DNA from: Liolophura sinensis
Lineage: Eukaryota; Mollusca; Polyplacophora; Chitonida; Chitonidae
Reading direction: 5' to 3'
Assembly (NCBI RefSeq): GCF_032854445.1
Contig: NC_088295.1
Span: forward strand, 3,786,501 to 3,850,500
DNA: 64,000 nt
Part shown: positions 21,601 through 28,844 of the stretch, one piece after another
Numbering within the stretch: the first letter of the stretch is position 1
How the letters are laid out: the number at the start of each line of letters is the position of its first letter
Made by a program: the position numbers and the translations under genes
Notes under the pieces: model-generated
The model's database searches: none
The model's input: only the letters and a program-made list of their open reading frames with translations
What the model was told of the DNA's origin: nothing

Positions 21601-24237
21601 ATGTTTATCCTCCTGTAAAAATCTCAAATGTCAGGAATAAATTAAAGACTCTTGAGAAGAAATTGACCTTTTTGTTACCGCTTTCCAGGTCCACACCACA
21701 GAGACCTTTTTCCAGTGGCTGAATAAGACAGTCTTCCCAGCTTTATTTCAAGAAAACTATTACCAAGGCTCAAGGCGTCGTTGGTGGGAGAGGTATTATA
21801 TCCGAGACTGGCAGAATTACAGGGTGGGGCCACCCAGAATGCGCCAGGTTAGAAGTCCATCCAGTGAGTACAACGACAAGTTTTCTACACCCTGTGTGAA
21901 CAGCTTATGTAGTTTTCAGGTCATGCCTCGTAACGAAATGACGCTGTTGCCACTCAAAATTACTAGCTCTACGCTGAAACCATCCCATTGTATTAACGTG
22001 TACTATAAATAAGGCAGCACAGGCTTACCTGTATTCAAATGTCAACAACACTTATGAATAATAATCTTACAAAATGTCCATAAATTGTAACACCCACTTG
22101 ATTTCTGTTGCAGTTGAAATGTGTTTTAAGAAGATAATGGGAGAAACACCCTGTAATGACAGATACCATTTGTACCATCAGGAGGCCAAAGACTTCTGTT
22201 TAGGTTGGAAAGAACCGCCTTGCCCGGAAGAAGAATCCGTTTATCAGTTTACATCAAATGCTTGGAAATTCACTTCGTACACGGATGCTTTAAGCATGCC
22301 GTTGTTTGGCTACTACAACACCTACAGTGGAGGGGGCTACATTGCTGAGCTAGACGTCAACTTGGATGTGTCACAGAAGATCTTAGAGGAGCTGTTCTCT
22401 GAGCTGTGGGTGGACAGACAAACCCGCGCGGTAATCATTGAGTACACTGTGTTTAATGCCAACACCAACCTGTTTTGTTATGTTAACCTCATGGCGGAGT
22501 TTCCGGAAACCGGAGGTGTACTAACATACTACATCATCAGGCCGATCCGGATATACCAGCACACGGGAGCACTAGGCGCTTACATCTTCTTCAATGAAAT
22601 GATATTTGTTGTTGTCGTTTTCATAGCAGCGATCAAGGTCATGTGGAAGCTTCGGAGATTAGGATTTAGGTACTTTAGCGATTTCTGGCACATCAATGAG
22701 TTCTTCTGCCTGCTGACTTGCCTAGCCGCCATTGCAATTTATGTGGTTCGTGAGGTGATATCACGTCTGACCATGGCTAAGTTTCGGGAAAACCCTAAGC
22801 GTTATGTCAGCTTTTACAACATCACCATTTGGGACGAAGTCCTCGTCAACCTCGTAGGGCTTCTCAGCTTTATATGCACAGTGCGCATGATCAGAATCCT
22901 TGGTTACAGCAAGCGCTCTTCTGATCTCATGCAAGTGTTGATGAACGCAGGAAAGGACTTGTATTATTTCAGTATAATGTTTTTCTTGCTTTTCGCCCCT
23001 TTCGCCATTGTAGCCTTTGTGATCTTTGGGCCTGTTATTGAAGATTACCGCGATATGTTGGTAACCACGGCAACTTTAATCACGTGCATGATTGGACGAT
23101 CACCTTTCACGGAGATGAGGTTAATGGAGCCATTTTTCGCTCAGGTCTACTTTGCTTCATTCATCTTTTTTGAGGTATTTATTCTGTTGACCATGTTTCT
23201 GGCCATTTTGAACGAGAGTATCACTGCCGTGAGAGCTGAAGAAGAAGTGGACTACACACAACATGACATGCTAGACCTTTTGATAGAAAAGTTCAAAGGT
23301 GCCATAGGCTTGTTTCTTCCTAAGCGCCTAAAGCAGGTGGTGCAGGGTGGGTAGTGCTCGGAGTGAATTTGGTTTCACTGATTTTCCTGGTATTCGTACT
23401 TTTTTTTGGTAAACCTTTTATTCATTCATTCTCAAGTGATACTGTTTCAGCCGGGTGAGACCCACAGGAAATACATGTAGCCTACAATTGGATTAAATAA
23501 AAATTCGCCCGAAATCATAAAAATACAGCAAATATTAGTGATCTGTAAACCTTCTTCCTTTTAACATTAAGTACAGTTTTTTTTTCAAAACATGCTTTCA
23601 TAATATTTCTACAAATATACGGTGAAAACACCCTTGCCTCAGGTGCTATATTTTACTAATTCATATGCCGTGTTTATGCAAGACCGTGACCCTTTGTTTT
23701 CAAGGTCGTTCATGATACTCTTGCGAAAAATGAATAAATCTGGAGATTTTATGTCATTTTCCTCTCCACAGACTTGAGCAAAGAAGAACCTGCAAAAGAA
23801 CTTGCAAAAGAACCTGAAAAAGAAACATCATCGCCAAAGACTAAGAATCCAGACACAAAATTGGAAAGCGACTCCAGAAGGGATATACTTAAAACTGCTG
23901 CCGAAGTTTTATTCATGAAGAAGGTGCTAGAATCTAAACAGAAATCAAAACGAAAGGTATTGTATAAAAGGGCCGGTGCTTTGTATCGTCAAACGATTAT
24001 TCATTTGAAGGTATAAAAAGGAAACCCACAAAGAGGTTTAATCCTCTCGATATATCATTTCATTGCGTTTTACGATATACCATCTGATTATTCCAAACTG
24101 AGCAAATTACTAATTGGAGAGGATCGGCATATATATTTGTATGAAAGGCAAAAGACAAAAAAATTGGTCGATATACATTGTTTCTTTTTTTTTAGAGCAA
24201 GAAACACGAAGATCCGAACGGCTCAAGGCAAAGCTGA
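617..24237 (+). CDS. Polycystin-1-type receptor/channel with PKD repeats, REJ, GPS, PLAT and 11 TM segments
   Basis: This is a large plasma- or ciliary-membrane protein of the polycystin-1 family, about 2984 aa. Exons: 617-677, 3228-6456, 6685-6860, 7192-7365, 7667-7819, 8122-8246, 10110-10275, 10441-10652, 10810-10947, 11411-11507, 11910-12157, 12530-12772, 13604-14069, 14846-15024, 15960-16199, 16644-16814, 16968-17128, 17982-18708, 19008-19125, 19245-19480, 21689-21863, 22114-23346, 23772-23956, 24196-24237. All junctions keep phase and the coding total is 8955 nt. Order: signal peptide, PKD repeats (about 250-860), REJ/GAIN (about 860-1890), GPS (1868-1905), TM1 (1940-1959), PLAT (about 1982-2095), TM2-6, polycystin extracellular domain, TM7-11, charged tail. 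LRR, WSC and C-type lectin domains of vertebrate PKD1 were not seen. By family knowledge such proteins pair with PKD2-type subunits, and REJ-bearing members act on sperm. The exact subfamily (PKD1, PKD1L or REJ type) needs a tree. One intron, after exon 20, appears to use a GC donor. Confidence 0.92.
803..1055 (-). mobile_element. tRNA-derived SINE, family 1, complete with target duplications
   Basis: The element lies in minus orientation. Its A/T tail (tttatttatttatt) is at 803 and its tRNA-like head (box A region near 1030-1055) at the right. The 3' core gattggtgttttacgccgta is shared by all family-1 copies. It is bounded by an exact 11-bp target duplication, caacgtgtaga, at 792-802 and 1056-1066, so this is a relatively clean insertion. 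Confidence 0.85.
1167..1310 (-). mobile_element. SINE family 1, 5'-truncated copy
   Basis: The 3' core (tgattggcgttttacgtcgt) and the segment ending gcatccgcaggttgctgcca are recognisable, but the tRNA-related head is missing. It lies about 100 bp from the complete copy and in the same orientation. Confidence 0.75.
1318..1660. repeat. AT-rich tandem tract, ~35-bp unit
   Basis: Units containing gatttatagagtacatata and atatggcctgta recur with a spacing near 35 bp. Copies are uneven, about six of good quality. Confidence 0.7.
1976..2420. repeat. 41-bp minisatellite, about 11 units
   Basis: Each unit contains ggatgatcagtgccctctat followed by cattcaaatcttat. Units vary by one to three bases and small indels. 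It lies in intron 1 of the polycystin gene. The three reading frames across it are open only because of the repeat. Confidence 0.9.
3018..3073 (+). pseudogene. 56-bp exact copy of a polycystin exon 2 segment inside intron 1
   Basis: Bases 3018-3073 are identical to 3987-4042 (start gtacgtttaccacattggg, end gcttccaatgaagtg). The source encodes the last strand of the first PKD repeat (TFTTLGREQIAVNASNEV). Flanking bases are unrelated, so this is a short exon fragment duplicated about 0.97 kb upstream rather than a functional exon. Frame and splice signals do not support its inclusion. Confidence 0.85.
3228..6456 (+). CDS. Polycystin exon 2: PKD-repeat ectodomain in one giant exon
   Basis: A single 3229-nt exon encodes about residues 21-1097. 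Several PKD (Ig-like) repeats are visible from their W-x-FG-D-G type motif and the later H-x-Y/F...G-x-y/f strand: YHWTVNG near residue 256, EFGDGK near 431, DYGDGAE near 524, WDFGDQTP near 623, DFGNGQ near 708 and NFGDDSE near 808. Many N-x-S/T sequons fit an extracellular glycoprotein. The end of the exon begins the REJ-type region. It splices in phase 2 (atcag|gtacac) to exon 3, giving VDIRCKVNC. Confidence 0.9.
6685..12772 (+). CDS. Polycystin exons 3-12: REJ / GAIN region
   Basis: Ten exons (see the gene entry for coordinates) encode residues about 1097-1674. The REJ hallmark NYPPYNGTCGITP occurs near residue 1200 at the end of exon 4, matching the conserved N-x-PP-NG-C-x-I-x-P signature of REJ modules. 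The rest is alpha-helix-rich sequence (for example exons 7, 9 and 11), typical of the GAIN-like region before a GPS. Exon 7 must end at 10275 (gtgg|gtgaca) rather than at the earlier GT to keep frame with exon 8. Introns hold the 12-bp array (8418-9830), a small MITE-like hairpin (10979-11117) and a perfect palindrome (11646-11683). Confidence 0.85.
6893..7120. repeat. Tandem repeat, ~20-bp unit, polycystin intron 3
   Basis: Units such as atgctttcctgtgctatcca recur about ten times with spacing of 18-21 bp. Confidence 0.85.
8418..9830. repeat. 1.4-kb array of a 12-bp unit (aatcccacacta)
   Basis: About 117 units of the 12-mer aatcccacacta and near variants (aatgaatccc, aatcccactcta) fill polycystin intron 6. 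Unit length is a multiple of three, which makes long open frames on both strands (Asn-Pro-Thr-Leu on plus, Val-Gly-Phe-Ser on minus). Higher-order blocks recur: a run with ccatgccgaatcccac appears near 8960 and again near 9450. Confidence 0.93.
10979..11117. mobile_element. Small MITE-like hairpin element
   Basis: Two ~39-bp arms form an imperfect inverted repeat. The left arm contains gaacgtagtttgtcatgctc and ends caccaaga; the right arm begins tcttggtg and contains gataaactacgttttatttc. Arms agree at roughly 34 of 39 positions around a ~55-bp loop. It lies in polycystin intron 9. Confidence 0.65.
11646..11683. repeat. Perfect 38-bp palindrome
   Basis: The 19-base half tatcaagatatcagaagat is followed directly by its exact reverse complement. 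There is no loop. It lies in polycystin intron 10 between exons at 11507 and 11910. Confidence 0.95.
12790..13060. repeat. Irregular tandem repeat, ~20-28-bp unit, polycystin intron 12
   Basis: Units containing acagtttctcactcacgttt recur about ten times. On the gene strand they resemble a pyrimidine tract ending in AG, but they lie more than 500 bp from the next exon and do not contain its acceptor. Confidence 0.75.
13604..16199 (+). CDS. Polycystin exons 13-15: GAIN end, GPS motif and first TM helix
   Basis: Exons 13604-14069, 14846-15024 and 15960-16199 encode residues about 1675-1969. The GPS is split between exons 14 and 15. The C-x2-W...W pattern (CSAWEEGADEWDSELCE) comes from exon 14 and TVCSCDHP from exon 15 (Cys 1901 and 1903, His 1905). 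The canonical cleavage tripeptide H-L-T/S reads H-P-V here, so autoproteolysis is doubtful. TM1 is residues 1940-1959, followed by the basic stop ARRKD. The exon 14 acceptor is the last of seven tandem copies. The intron between exons 14 and 15 is filled by two nested SINEs. Confidence 0.87.
14150..14640. repeat. ~58-bp minisatellite, about 8 units, polycystin intron 13
   Basis: Units contain ccttgtatatagccgtagtt and cacttaatgagtttaa. Internal copies are nearly identical, which suggests recent expansion. Confidence 0.9.
14741..14857 (+). repeat. Seven tandem copies of the exon 14 acceptor (17-bp unit)
   Basis: The 17-mer ttactatttcacagatc is repeated so that cagatctt starts at 14741, 14758, 14775, 14792, 14809, 14826 and 14843. 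The last AG (14845) is the acceptor that keeps frame with exon 13. The array therefore contains seven near-identical 3' splice sites, each with its own pyrimidine stretch and a branch-like ttactat. Confidence 0.9.
15240..15880 (-). mobile_element. SINE family 3 interrupted by a family 1 SINE
   Basis: The family-3 body runs from the 3' core (tttacgtcgtacgtaacag) at about 15247 to its box-B region (cccgggattgaccagagg) at 15533-15551. Its tRNA-like head resumes after the inserted SINE (gactttgaggcgaacgatct, 15847-15866). A poly-C run is inside. A similar body fragment lies at the end of the window (63818-63960). Confidence 0.75.
15565..15843 (-). mobile_element. SINE family 1 nested in a family 3 SINE
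   Basis: A complete minus-oriented copy with tail at 15565 and head ending at about 15826, bounded by exact 11-bp duplications cccgactttga at 15554-15564 and 15844-15854. It lies in polycystin intron 14. Confidence 0.88.
16644..17128 (+). CDS. Polycystin exons 16-17: PLAT/LH2 domain
   Basis: Exons 16644-16814 and 16968-17128 encode residues about 1970-2079. The PLAT beta-sandwich signature is clear: YLYIITVYTGMRLGAGT, then VGFAVVGDDSDTGLRLL, then LQYMRIWHDNSGQGSMASWF and a HKVVIEDIQ strand. The domain closes in exon 18 with FNCGRWL. In this family the PLAT lies in the first cytoplasmic loop and binds lipid or protein partners. The junction after exon 17 is phase 2 (agacg|gttagg), a slightly weak donor chosen because it alone keeps frame with exon 18. 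Confidence 0.9.
17129..17981 (+). other. Intron 17 of the polycystin gene
   Basis: This is an 853-bp intron between the PLAT exon and the TM2-5 exon. No tandem array, SINE head or coding exon was recognised. It looks like ordinary AT-rich intronic DNA. Confidence 0.6.
17982..19480 (+). CDS. Polycystin exons 18-20: TM2 to TM6
   Basis: Exons 17982-18708, 19008-19125 and 19245-19480 encode residues about 2080-2440. Hydrophobic helices are seen at about 2148-2167 (CCLSLLFLAML), 2191-2211 (YISVICLLIVTPVNILIVW), 2268-2291 (YIAWVVIFLCVTISAFF), 2317-2336 (VLVVAALFAIFIR) and 2393-2412 (LREIILYIIFLFIVYTIGYS). Together they fit TM2-TM6 of a polycystin-1. The last helix opens the channel-like half, and the following segment (MMTPKQTIGLTQ) begins the extracellular polycystin domain. 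Exon 20 must end at 19480 for frame, which places a GC dinucleotide at the donor (acacag|gcgagt). Confidence 0.88.
19481..19486 (+). promoter_or_regulatory. Non-canonical GC 5' splice site of polycystin intron 20
   Basis: The donor reads CAG|GCGAGT. It is the only position that joins exon 20 (phase 0) to exon 21 (phase 0, VHTTETFFQWLNK) in frame. GC-AG introns are a known minor class. It sits at the edge of the 19490-21010 array, whose units carry the stronger CAG|GTAAGT. Confidence 0.65.
19487..21010 (+). repeat. 1.5-kb array carrying consensus donor CAG|GTAAGT, seeded at the exon 20 splice site
   Basis: Units of about 38-40 bp contain cctcatccaggtaagtcatc and catcctcaaaaaggtatg. The array begins at the exon 20 boundary, where the aligned bases are CAG|GCGAGTCATG. 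A dozen or more units retain an exact AGGTAAGT on the gene strand; others carry GCAAGT or GTATGT. A family 1 SINE splits the array at about 19860-20130. Confidence 0.9.
19860..20130 (+). mobile_element. SINE family 1, full-length, plus orientation
   Basis: The head shows tRNA promoter boxes (gtggctcagttggttagc for box A, gagttcaagtcc for box B). The body ends ggtgtt-type core as acggcgtgaaacaccaatca, followed by an aaataaataaataa tail. A poly-G run precedes it. It inserted inside the donor-bearing array. Confidence 0.88.
21057..21575. mobile_element. Possible non-autonomous DNA element with weak terminal inverted repeats
   Basis: The left end (cccgttcagacgggcaaagt) and the reverse complement of the right end (ccacgttcatgcgaccaaaa) share a cgttca core and partial similarity. 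Related phrases (gtgtgaacg, ggtttaaat) recur through the element. It carries an inserted SINE fragment. The assignment is tentative. Confidence 0.4.
21285..21412 (-). mobile_element. SINE family 1, 5'-truncated, with 14-bp target duplication
   Basis: The copy has the 3' core and ends at gcaggt. It is flanked by exact duplications tgacgttgcaatta at 21271-21284 and 21413-21426, so the truncation occurred at insertion. Confidence 0.85.
21689..23346 (+). CDS. Polycystin exons 21-22: polycystin (TOP) domain and six-helix channel
   Basis: Exons 21689-21863 and 22114-23346 encode residues about 2441-2909. The first carries the conserved start of the extracellular polycystin domain (FQWLNKTVFPALF, RDWQNY, GPPRMRQVR). 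The second carries paired cysteines, YNTYSGGGYI, FTVFN-like strands, and then TM7 (about 2654-2676), TM8 (2692-2711), TM9 (2741-2762, ending VRMIRIL), TM10 (2783-2805), a pore helix (VTTATLITCMIGRSPFTEM) and TM11 (2843-2865, ILLTMFLAILNES). In PKD2-type channels the filter is LGD; here the aligned residues are IGR, with Arg at about 2827. The exon must end at 23346 (cagg|gtgggt) to keep frame; reading through would stop at 23354. Confidence 0.92.
23772..24237 (+). CDS. Polycystin exons 23-24: charged cytoplasmic tail and stop
   Basis: Exons 23772-23956 and 24196-24237 encode the last ~75 residues. The tail is rich in Lys, Glu and Pro (DLSKEEPAKELAKEPEKE) and ends HEDPNGSRQS before TGA at 24235-24237. 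No clear coiled coil like that of vertebrate PKD1 is evident, though the Lys/Glu pattern is helix-prone. Both junctions are in phase with exon 22. Exon 24 follows a strong polypyrimidine tract (ctttttttttag). Confidence 0.75.
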
Positions 24238-24745
24238 ACAGTCTCATTTATGCAGTGACTTATGGTAGCCCAGAGAGTTAGGCCAGAAGCGACAACCTTA
24301 ACTGTCCAAGGTTTTGTACATTGGCTTATGGTAACTCAGGCAGACATTCCTGACTGAAGTGACATCTCACCAAAATTATCCAGAACTTGTGCAACGCTTC
24401 ATGCAGAAGTAAAATCTGATATTCTCACCAAAATCGCGCGGACAATCGTCTTGCTCAAATCGCCCAAAGCTCATACAATGACGTGGTACCTCAAGCAGAC
24501 AGTCAAGATACCATTCATTTATCCCGACAGACTGCATGGTGGTAAACAAATCTTACCCTCGCCGATGGAGATCGTAGACCACTCCTTGTCAACAACACAG
24601 CCTTTCTCAGCACAAGGTTTGCTCAGTCATCGCTACAGACGCTCTGATTAACCAGCGGTCTTCTACCGAGTGCGAACTCACATCAGTTACACACTCATTA
24701 CTCACCGTACATATATCCATGCTGCCATTTTTATAGATCATCCCC

Positions 24746-24751
24746 AATAAA
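24746..24751 (+). promoter_or_regulatory. Candidate polyadenylation signal of the polycystin gene
   Basis: AATAAA lies about 510 bases after the stop codon of gene 1 and is the first canonical hexamer downstream of it. It would give a 3' UTR of roughly 530 bases. Cleavage position cannot be confirmed from sequence. Confidence 0.45.
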
Positions 24752-27718
24752 CATCACACACACCAATACTCTGATGTCATTGGCCTTTCTCAATCTCCAA
24801 ACTCGGTATTGGCCGAACTAAAGATGTTTGTCATACTACTCGGTAGATGTCGCTAGCGTGACCTAACGATCACTCAGTTCACCAATCTACATTGTACATA
24901 TGTACATATGCACCATACTTCTTTCATCGAATTTTCTCGTCACGGTTATAAAGCAATAACGTATGAATATAATTCAGAGCGTTTTGAGCTTGACTTAACT
25001 CACAGCGACTACATTGGCGGTAGGCTTCTGGGTCATTGCGCTGCCATGGCGTATTCACCGCCTCGGCCACGGAGGCCCTCCTCAACCAGTTTGAGTTTAA
25101 GTAAAAAACAGAAATAAAGAAAATGACAATCCTCTAAGTAATCCGGGCATGATTAATTGCATAACGTGCCCAACTTCCAGGTGTGGTGAATCTCTTCTTC
25201 GGGATAGGTGGCTATGCTATACGCTGCCAATCATCAATACATTCTTGGGTTCAAACACGTCAGGTCATGTGTCAGACTTCAACATGGGAAATCTTGGTGC
25301 TAGTCCAAATATTGGTCGTCCCGGTGTTGGATTACCGTGGCTGCGTGGGGTGTCGCACCACAAGATAGGCCAAGTACTGTTAGGCTTCGGTGTCACGTCC
25401 GCTTTCTCCAGCCTGGAGTTCAGCATAAGAGGATAGGTTGCGGTTCAGCATATTAAGGGGATAAGCCAAGTACTGGCTGGCCCAGGTGCGATACCTAAGC
25501 GGCTTCAGCTTGGCGCTCAGCATTGGGAATCGGCCAAGCACTGGCCCAGACCGGTGTCGTTTCGGGTGTCTTTATCTATGAGATGGGCCAAGTACTCACT
25601 CGTCCAGTTGTATGGTCAGGTTTCTTCTGCTTGGCTTTTCATTAGGGCAGCGCTATAACCATGTCGAGGCCTACATTAAATCGGACGTACCAAGAGCTGG
25701 ATTCGAACACACGACTTTTTTGTCAAGTGACTCATAAACAATCGCAGCAAGCCAGCACTTGAGACATCTGAGCCCGTGAAGCCCCATGAACGTTTGGAGT
25801 AATCACAAGTGTTTTTACATCCTGAAAAATGAGGCGAGACAAATCACTATCCAAAATATACCCATCAAAACTATAAAAGACCTACGAAAAGTGAGGGAAT
25901 TTGCAGACCAAGCTTACAAAGTACACATAAATAATACTGAGGAAGGTCGCCAACTGCAGAAACTTAGAATCTGTTGTCAACATATAGCATGTCGTGCCCC
26001 TATCTCTCTTTTCGCTTATGTATTTAATGCGTGTTTTACTCCGTATTCAAGAATATTTCACTTACATAACACAAGCCAGCCGTATGGTAGGAGGGCACCT
26101 GGCATGTAGAGGCCGGGAGAAACCCACGCCCCTGAGAGGTCACGCACCTTAAATGTCCCGTTAACACTTGGTTCAGTAACAACCGCGTTGAACACAAACG
26201 TCTTCTGGTTCATTTTGTAAGACCAGTTTATTATAAGCCTTAAGCTTTAAACTTTTGATGTGCAAGTCATTCAGACATTGTACAATGTAAAACAAATCAA
26301 TTTCTGGCTTCAAGGATGTTAGCTCAACGCACTACGAGTGCCGGACTATAAAACCAAACTGAACAAATCGGCAGACGTTTTGTTACAAATAAAATGACTA
26401 AAATGGCATCTCGCACTTGAATGTAACGAATGTAACAGTAACGAATGTTAATAAAATAAAAAAGGCTAATCAACTAATGATTAAAACAAGCACCTGCCGA
26501 TCTTACTTCCGCATTACTGACTTTACACGGCAGTATATCAAAATCAATATACATGTCTATGACAGTAACAACATGCAGAATTGCTAACAGAAAACAAACA
26601 AGATGAGGAAAACAACATCAACAGCCAAAGCTACAATACCTCATATTTACATAAAACTTTCTTCTTTGCGTCCCTAATTCAACTGACAGTGCTGTCCAAT
26701 GGAATTAGGATAAAAGCAAGGTACATGTGATAAAAAAGATTTCCAGCCCGCCTCTGCGTACTAAAACTGATGCCATTCGCTGGAATACTAACGCATAACC
26801 GTTTTCACATTACATGTATTACCCAATAAAATATAAATAAAAATACTATGCCGTTCACGCAACAACAAAGATTAAAAGAACAGCCTGATTAAAAGTGGAT
26901 GATCATGTGCCTATGTATCTGAATCAATTATTGGACTATTCCATGAAAAGTAGGCACTGGACTTAATGTTAAAAAATCTTAATAGAAATCAATCCCAACA
27001 TTTCCTTATTGACCTCAAGCCACTGTGTAGATTGGTTGAAAACTGTTTTAGATATTTTGCTTCCATGGACGAGTGTGAGAACCAGGCAATCCAAGATGGC
27101 CGACAGCGGCCATACTGGATAACGCAGAGTGACGAAAATTAATTCCAACGGCATTCTCATCAACCCTGAGGAACTTGACTGGTAGTTTACATGACGAAGA
27201 TCAGGTGAGAGACAGGCGGATGGTAAGCGGACAACAATTTTGTGGAAGGTTAACACAAGAGTGATGCTTCAGACAGGCCCTGCAGAAGTGTCACAAAACC
27301 TGTCTTTGCTCCATTAGAATCACTATAAACCTTTTACCCATGGACTACTGATAAGCCCTGACACTCCGTCAGTGATGTAACCAGCTTAGATAGATTTATC
27401 TAGTAAACCACACTGTAAAAGCATTTTAATGTCTTCAGGCATGCAAATGTACAAAAGATACACTGAACAGATTTTAGCTTGCATCAATACATGTACCTTT
27501 TCTGAAAAACAATTTCCTACAAGCAAAATTTTTTAAAACAAAAAGGCTGTAAAAACTAATACAGCAATTACCAACCAGTTCTGTGAGAATGATGAAAAAG
27601 AAATGTTTTGTAAAATTATTGTATAAAATCAGCACTATACGGCTGATTCTAATGCAGTTTTGACATGATATATGAAAAATAGAGCAGCATACCATGTGAC
27701 AAACCAAATTTAAAATGG
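24752..27718. other. Convergent intergenic region
   Basis: This stretch separates the 3' ends of the two genes and includes the 3' UTRs. A SINE head fragment lies at about 24983-25085 (minus orientation, ending in a box-A-like tggccgaggcgg reading on the minus strand) and a degraded SINE body at about 26022-26125. Bases 25180-25640 contain phrases such as ggccaagtact that recur loosely and may be an old interspersed repeat. A minus-strand AATAAA lies at 26227-26232 and could serve the STK31 homologue. No additional gene was recognised. Confidence 0.5.
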
Positions 27719-28844
27719 TTAAAAGCCGAGATTCTTGGTGTTGTGCTGAGTTGATATGTTCAGCAGGTTTTGCATCAAAGTGGTGTTATCAAGGGCCAAG
27801 GCAGGGGTCGACAAACCACTGGAGTCTTTGGCATCCCCAGAACCGTCCAGGGGAGGTAACTGTGTTGCCATAGAAGTGAGTGTGTCCATCGTGTTCTGAT
27901 CCACAGTGAAGTCGCCTGATGAATTAGGGTGCTCCAGTAGCAGATTGTCCGTTCCTACCCCAGGTAGCTGAACGCAGGCTGGATTTCCAGGACCATTAAA
28001 GGTTAACAGGCTGAGGTTTTCGGCTAATGCCCCAGATGTTGCCATTATGGAATCTACTGAAACATTGCTAATGGGGTCTTGCACCCCGGAAGTGGGATCT
28101 CCAGTTGCAGTAGACAAAGGTTCCACAGAGGTGCTCTTGTTGAGCTGGGCTGTTGATGTGGGTATGGTTTTGTCTACTATGGCTGGTAGAGTGTGAGGCT
28201 TGTTCATAGTATTGAACTCCGAAGACGTGTTCATAGAGTTACACTCCAAAGGCGTGTTCATAGAGTTACACTCCAAAGGCGTGTTCATAGAGCCACACTC
28301 CGAAGGCGTGTTCATAGAGCTACACTCCAAAAGCGTGTTCATAGAGCTACACTCCAAAGGCGTGTCCATAAAGCTACACTCCGAAGGCGTGTTCAAAGAG
28401 CTACACTCCAAAGGCGTGTTCATAGAGCTACACTCCGAAGGCGTGTCCATAAAGCTACACTCTGAAGGCGTGTCCATAAAGCTACACTCCGAAGGCGTGT
28501 TCACACAGCTACACTCTTGCACCACCACAGACAGTAGCTCACACACAACCTCAGGGCTTTGTAAAGGTGACGCAATAGTCTTTTCTGTCTCTTGAGCAAC
28601 TGAGATAAGCAGTGCCTCTGCTGAGGTCTCTAATGTCACAGATTTTACTTCTGCAGCCCCTCCTGGGGGTGGGCAGACATCTTGCTCCGGTATGATGTCC
28701 TCAGGCTGGAGGGCTGAATCAGAGTCAAGGGGCAGAATATGACCAGACTGAAGATCACCGGTCTGCTCCTCTATGGCGGGGGCCTTTCTAATGTGGTCAA
28801 CCTTAGAGGTCACACTAAAATCATCTGACTTCTCAACAATATCA
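27719..28844 (-). CDS. STK31 homologue exon 28: repetitive Ser/Thr-rich tail
   Basis: The last exon encodes residues about 1047-1421 and ends with TAA at 27721-27719. It begins SDIVEKSDDFSV in phase with exon 27, after a good acceptor (ctttatgtttcag). Apart from the 9-residue repeats at about residues 1155-1260 (units like SECSFMDTP), the sequence is low-complexity, acidic and Ser/Thr-rich, with a run of predicted-disorder character (SAQLNKSTSVEPLSTATG). No known domain was recognised. The tail is much longer than that of vertebrate STK31. Confidence 0.8.

Noticed and set aside
21689-23346. Separate PKD2 channel gene
   Set aside because: The exons are in phase with the upstream PLAT and TM exons, and the filter lacks the PKD2 acidic residue, so this is the channel-like half of a polycystin-1-type protein.
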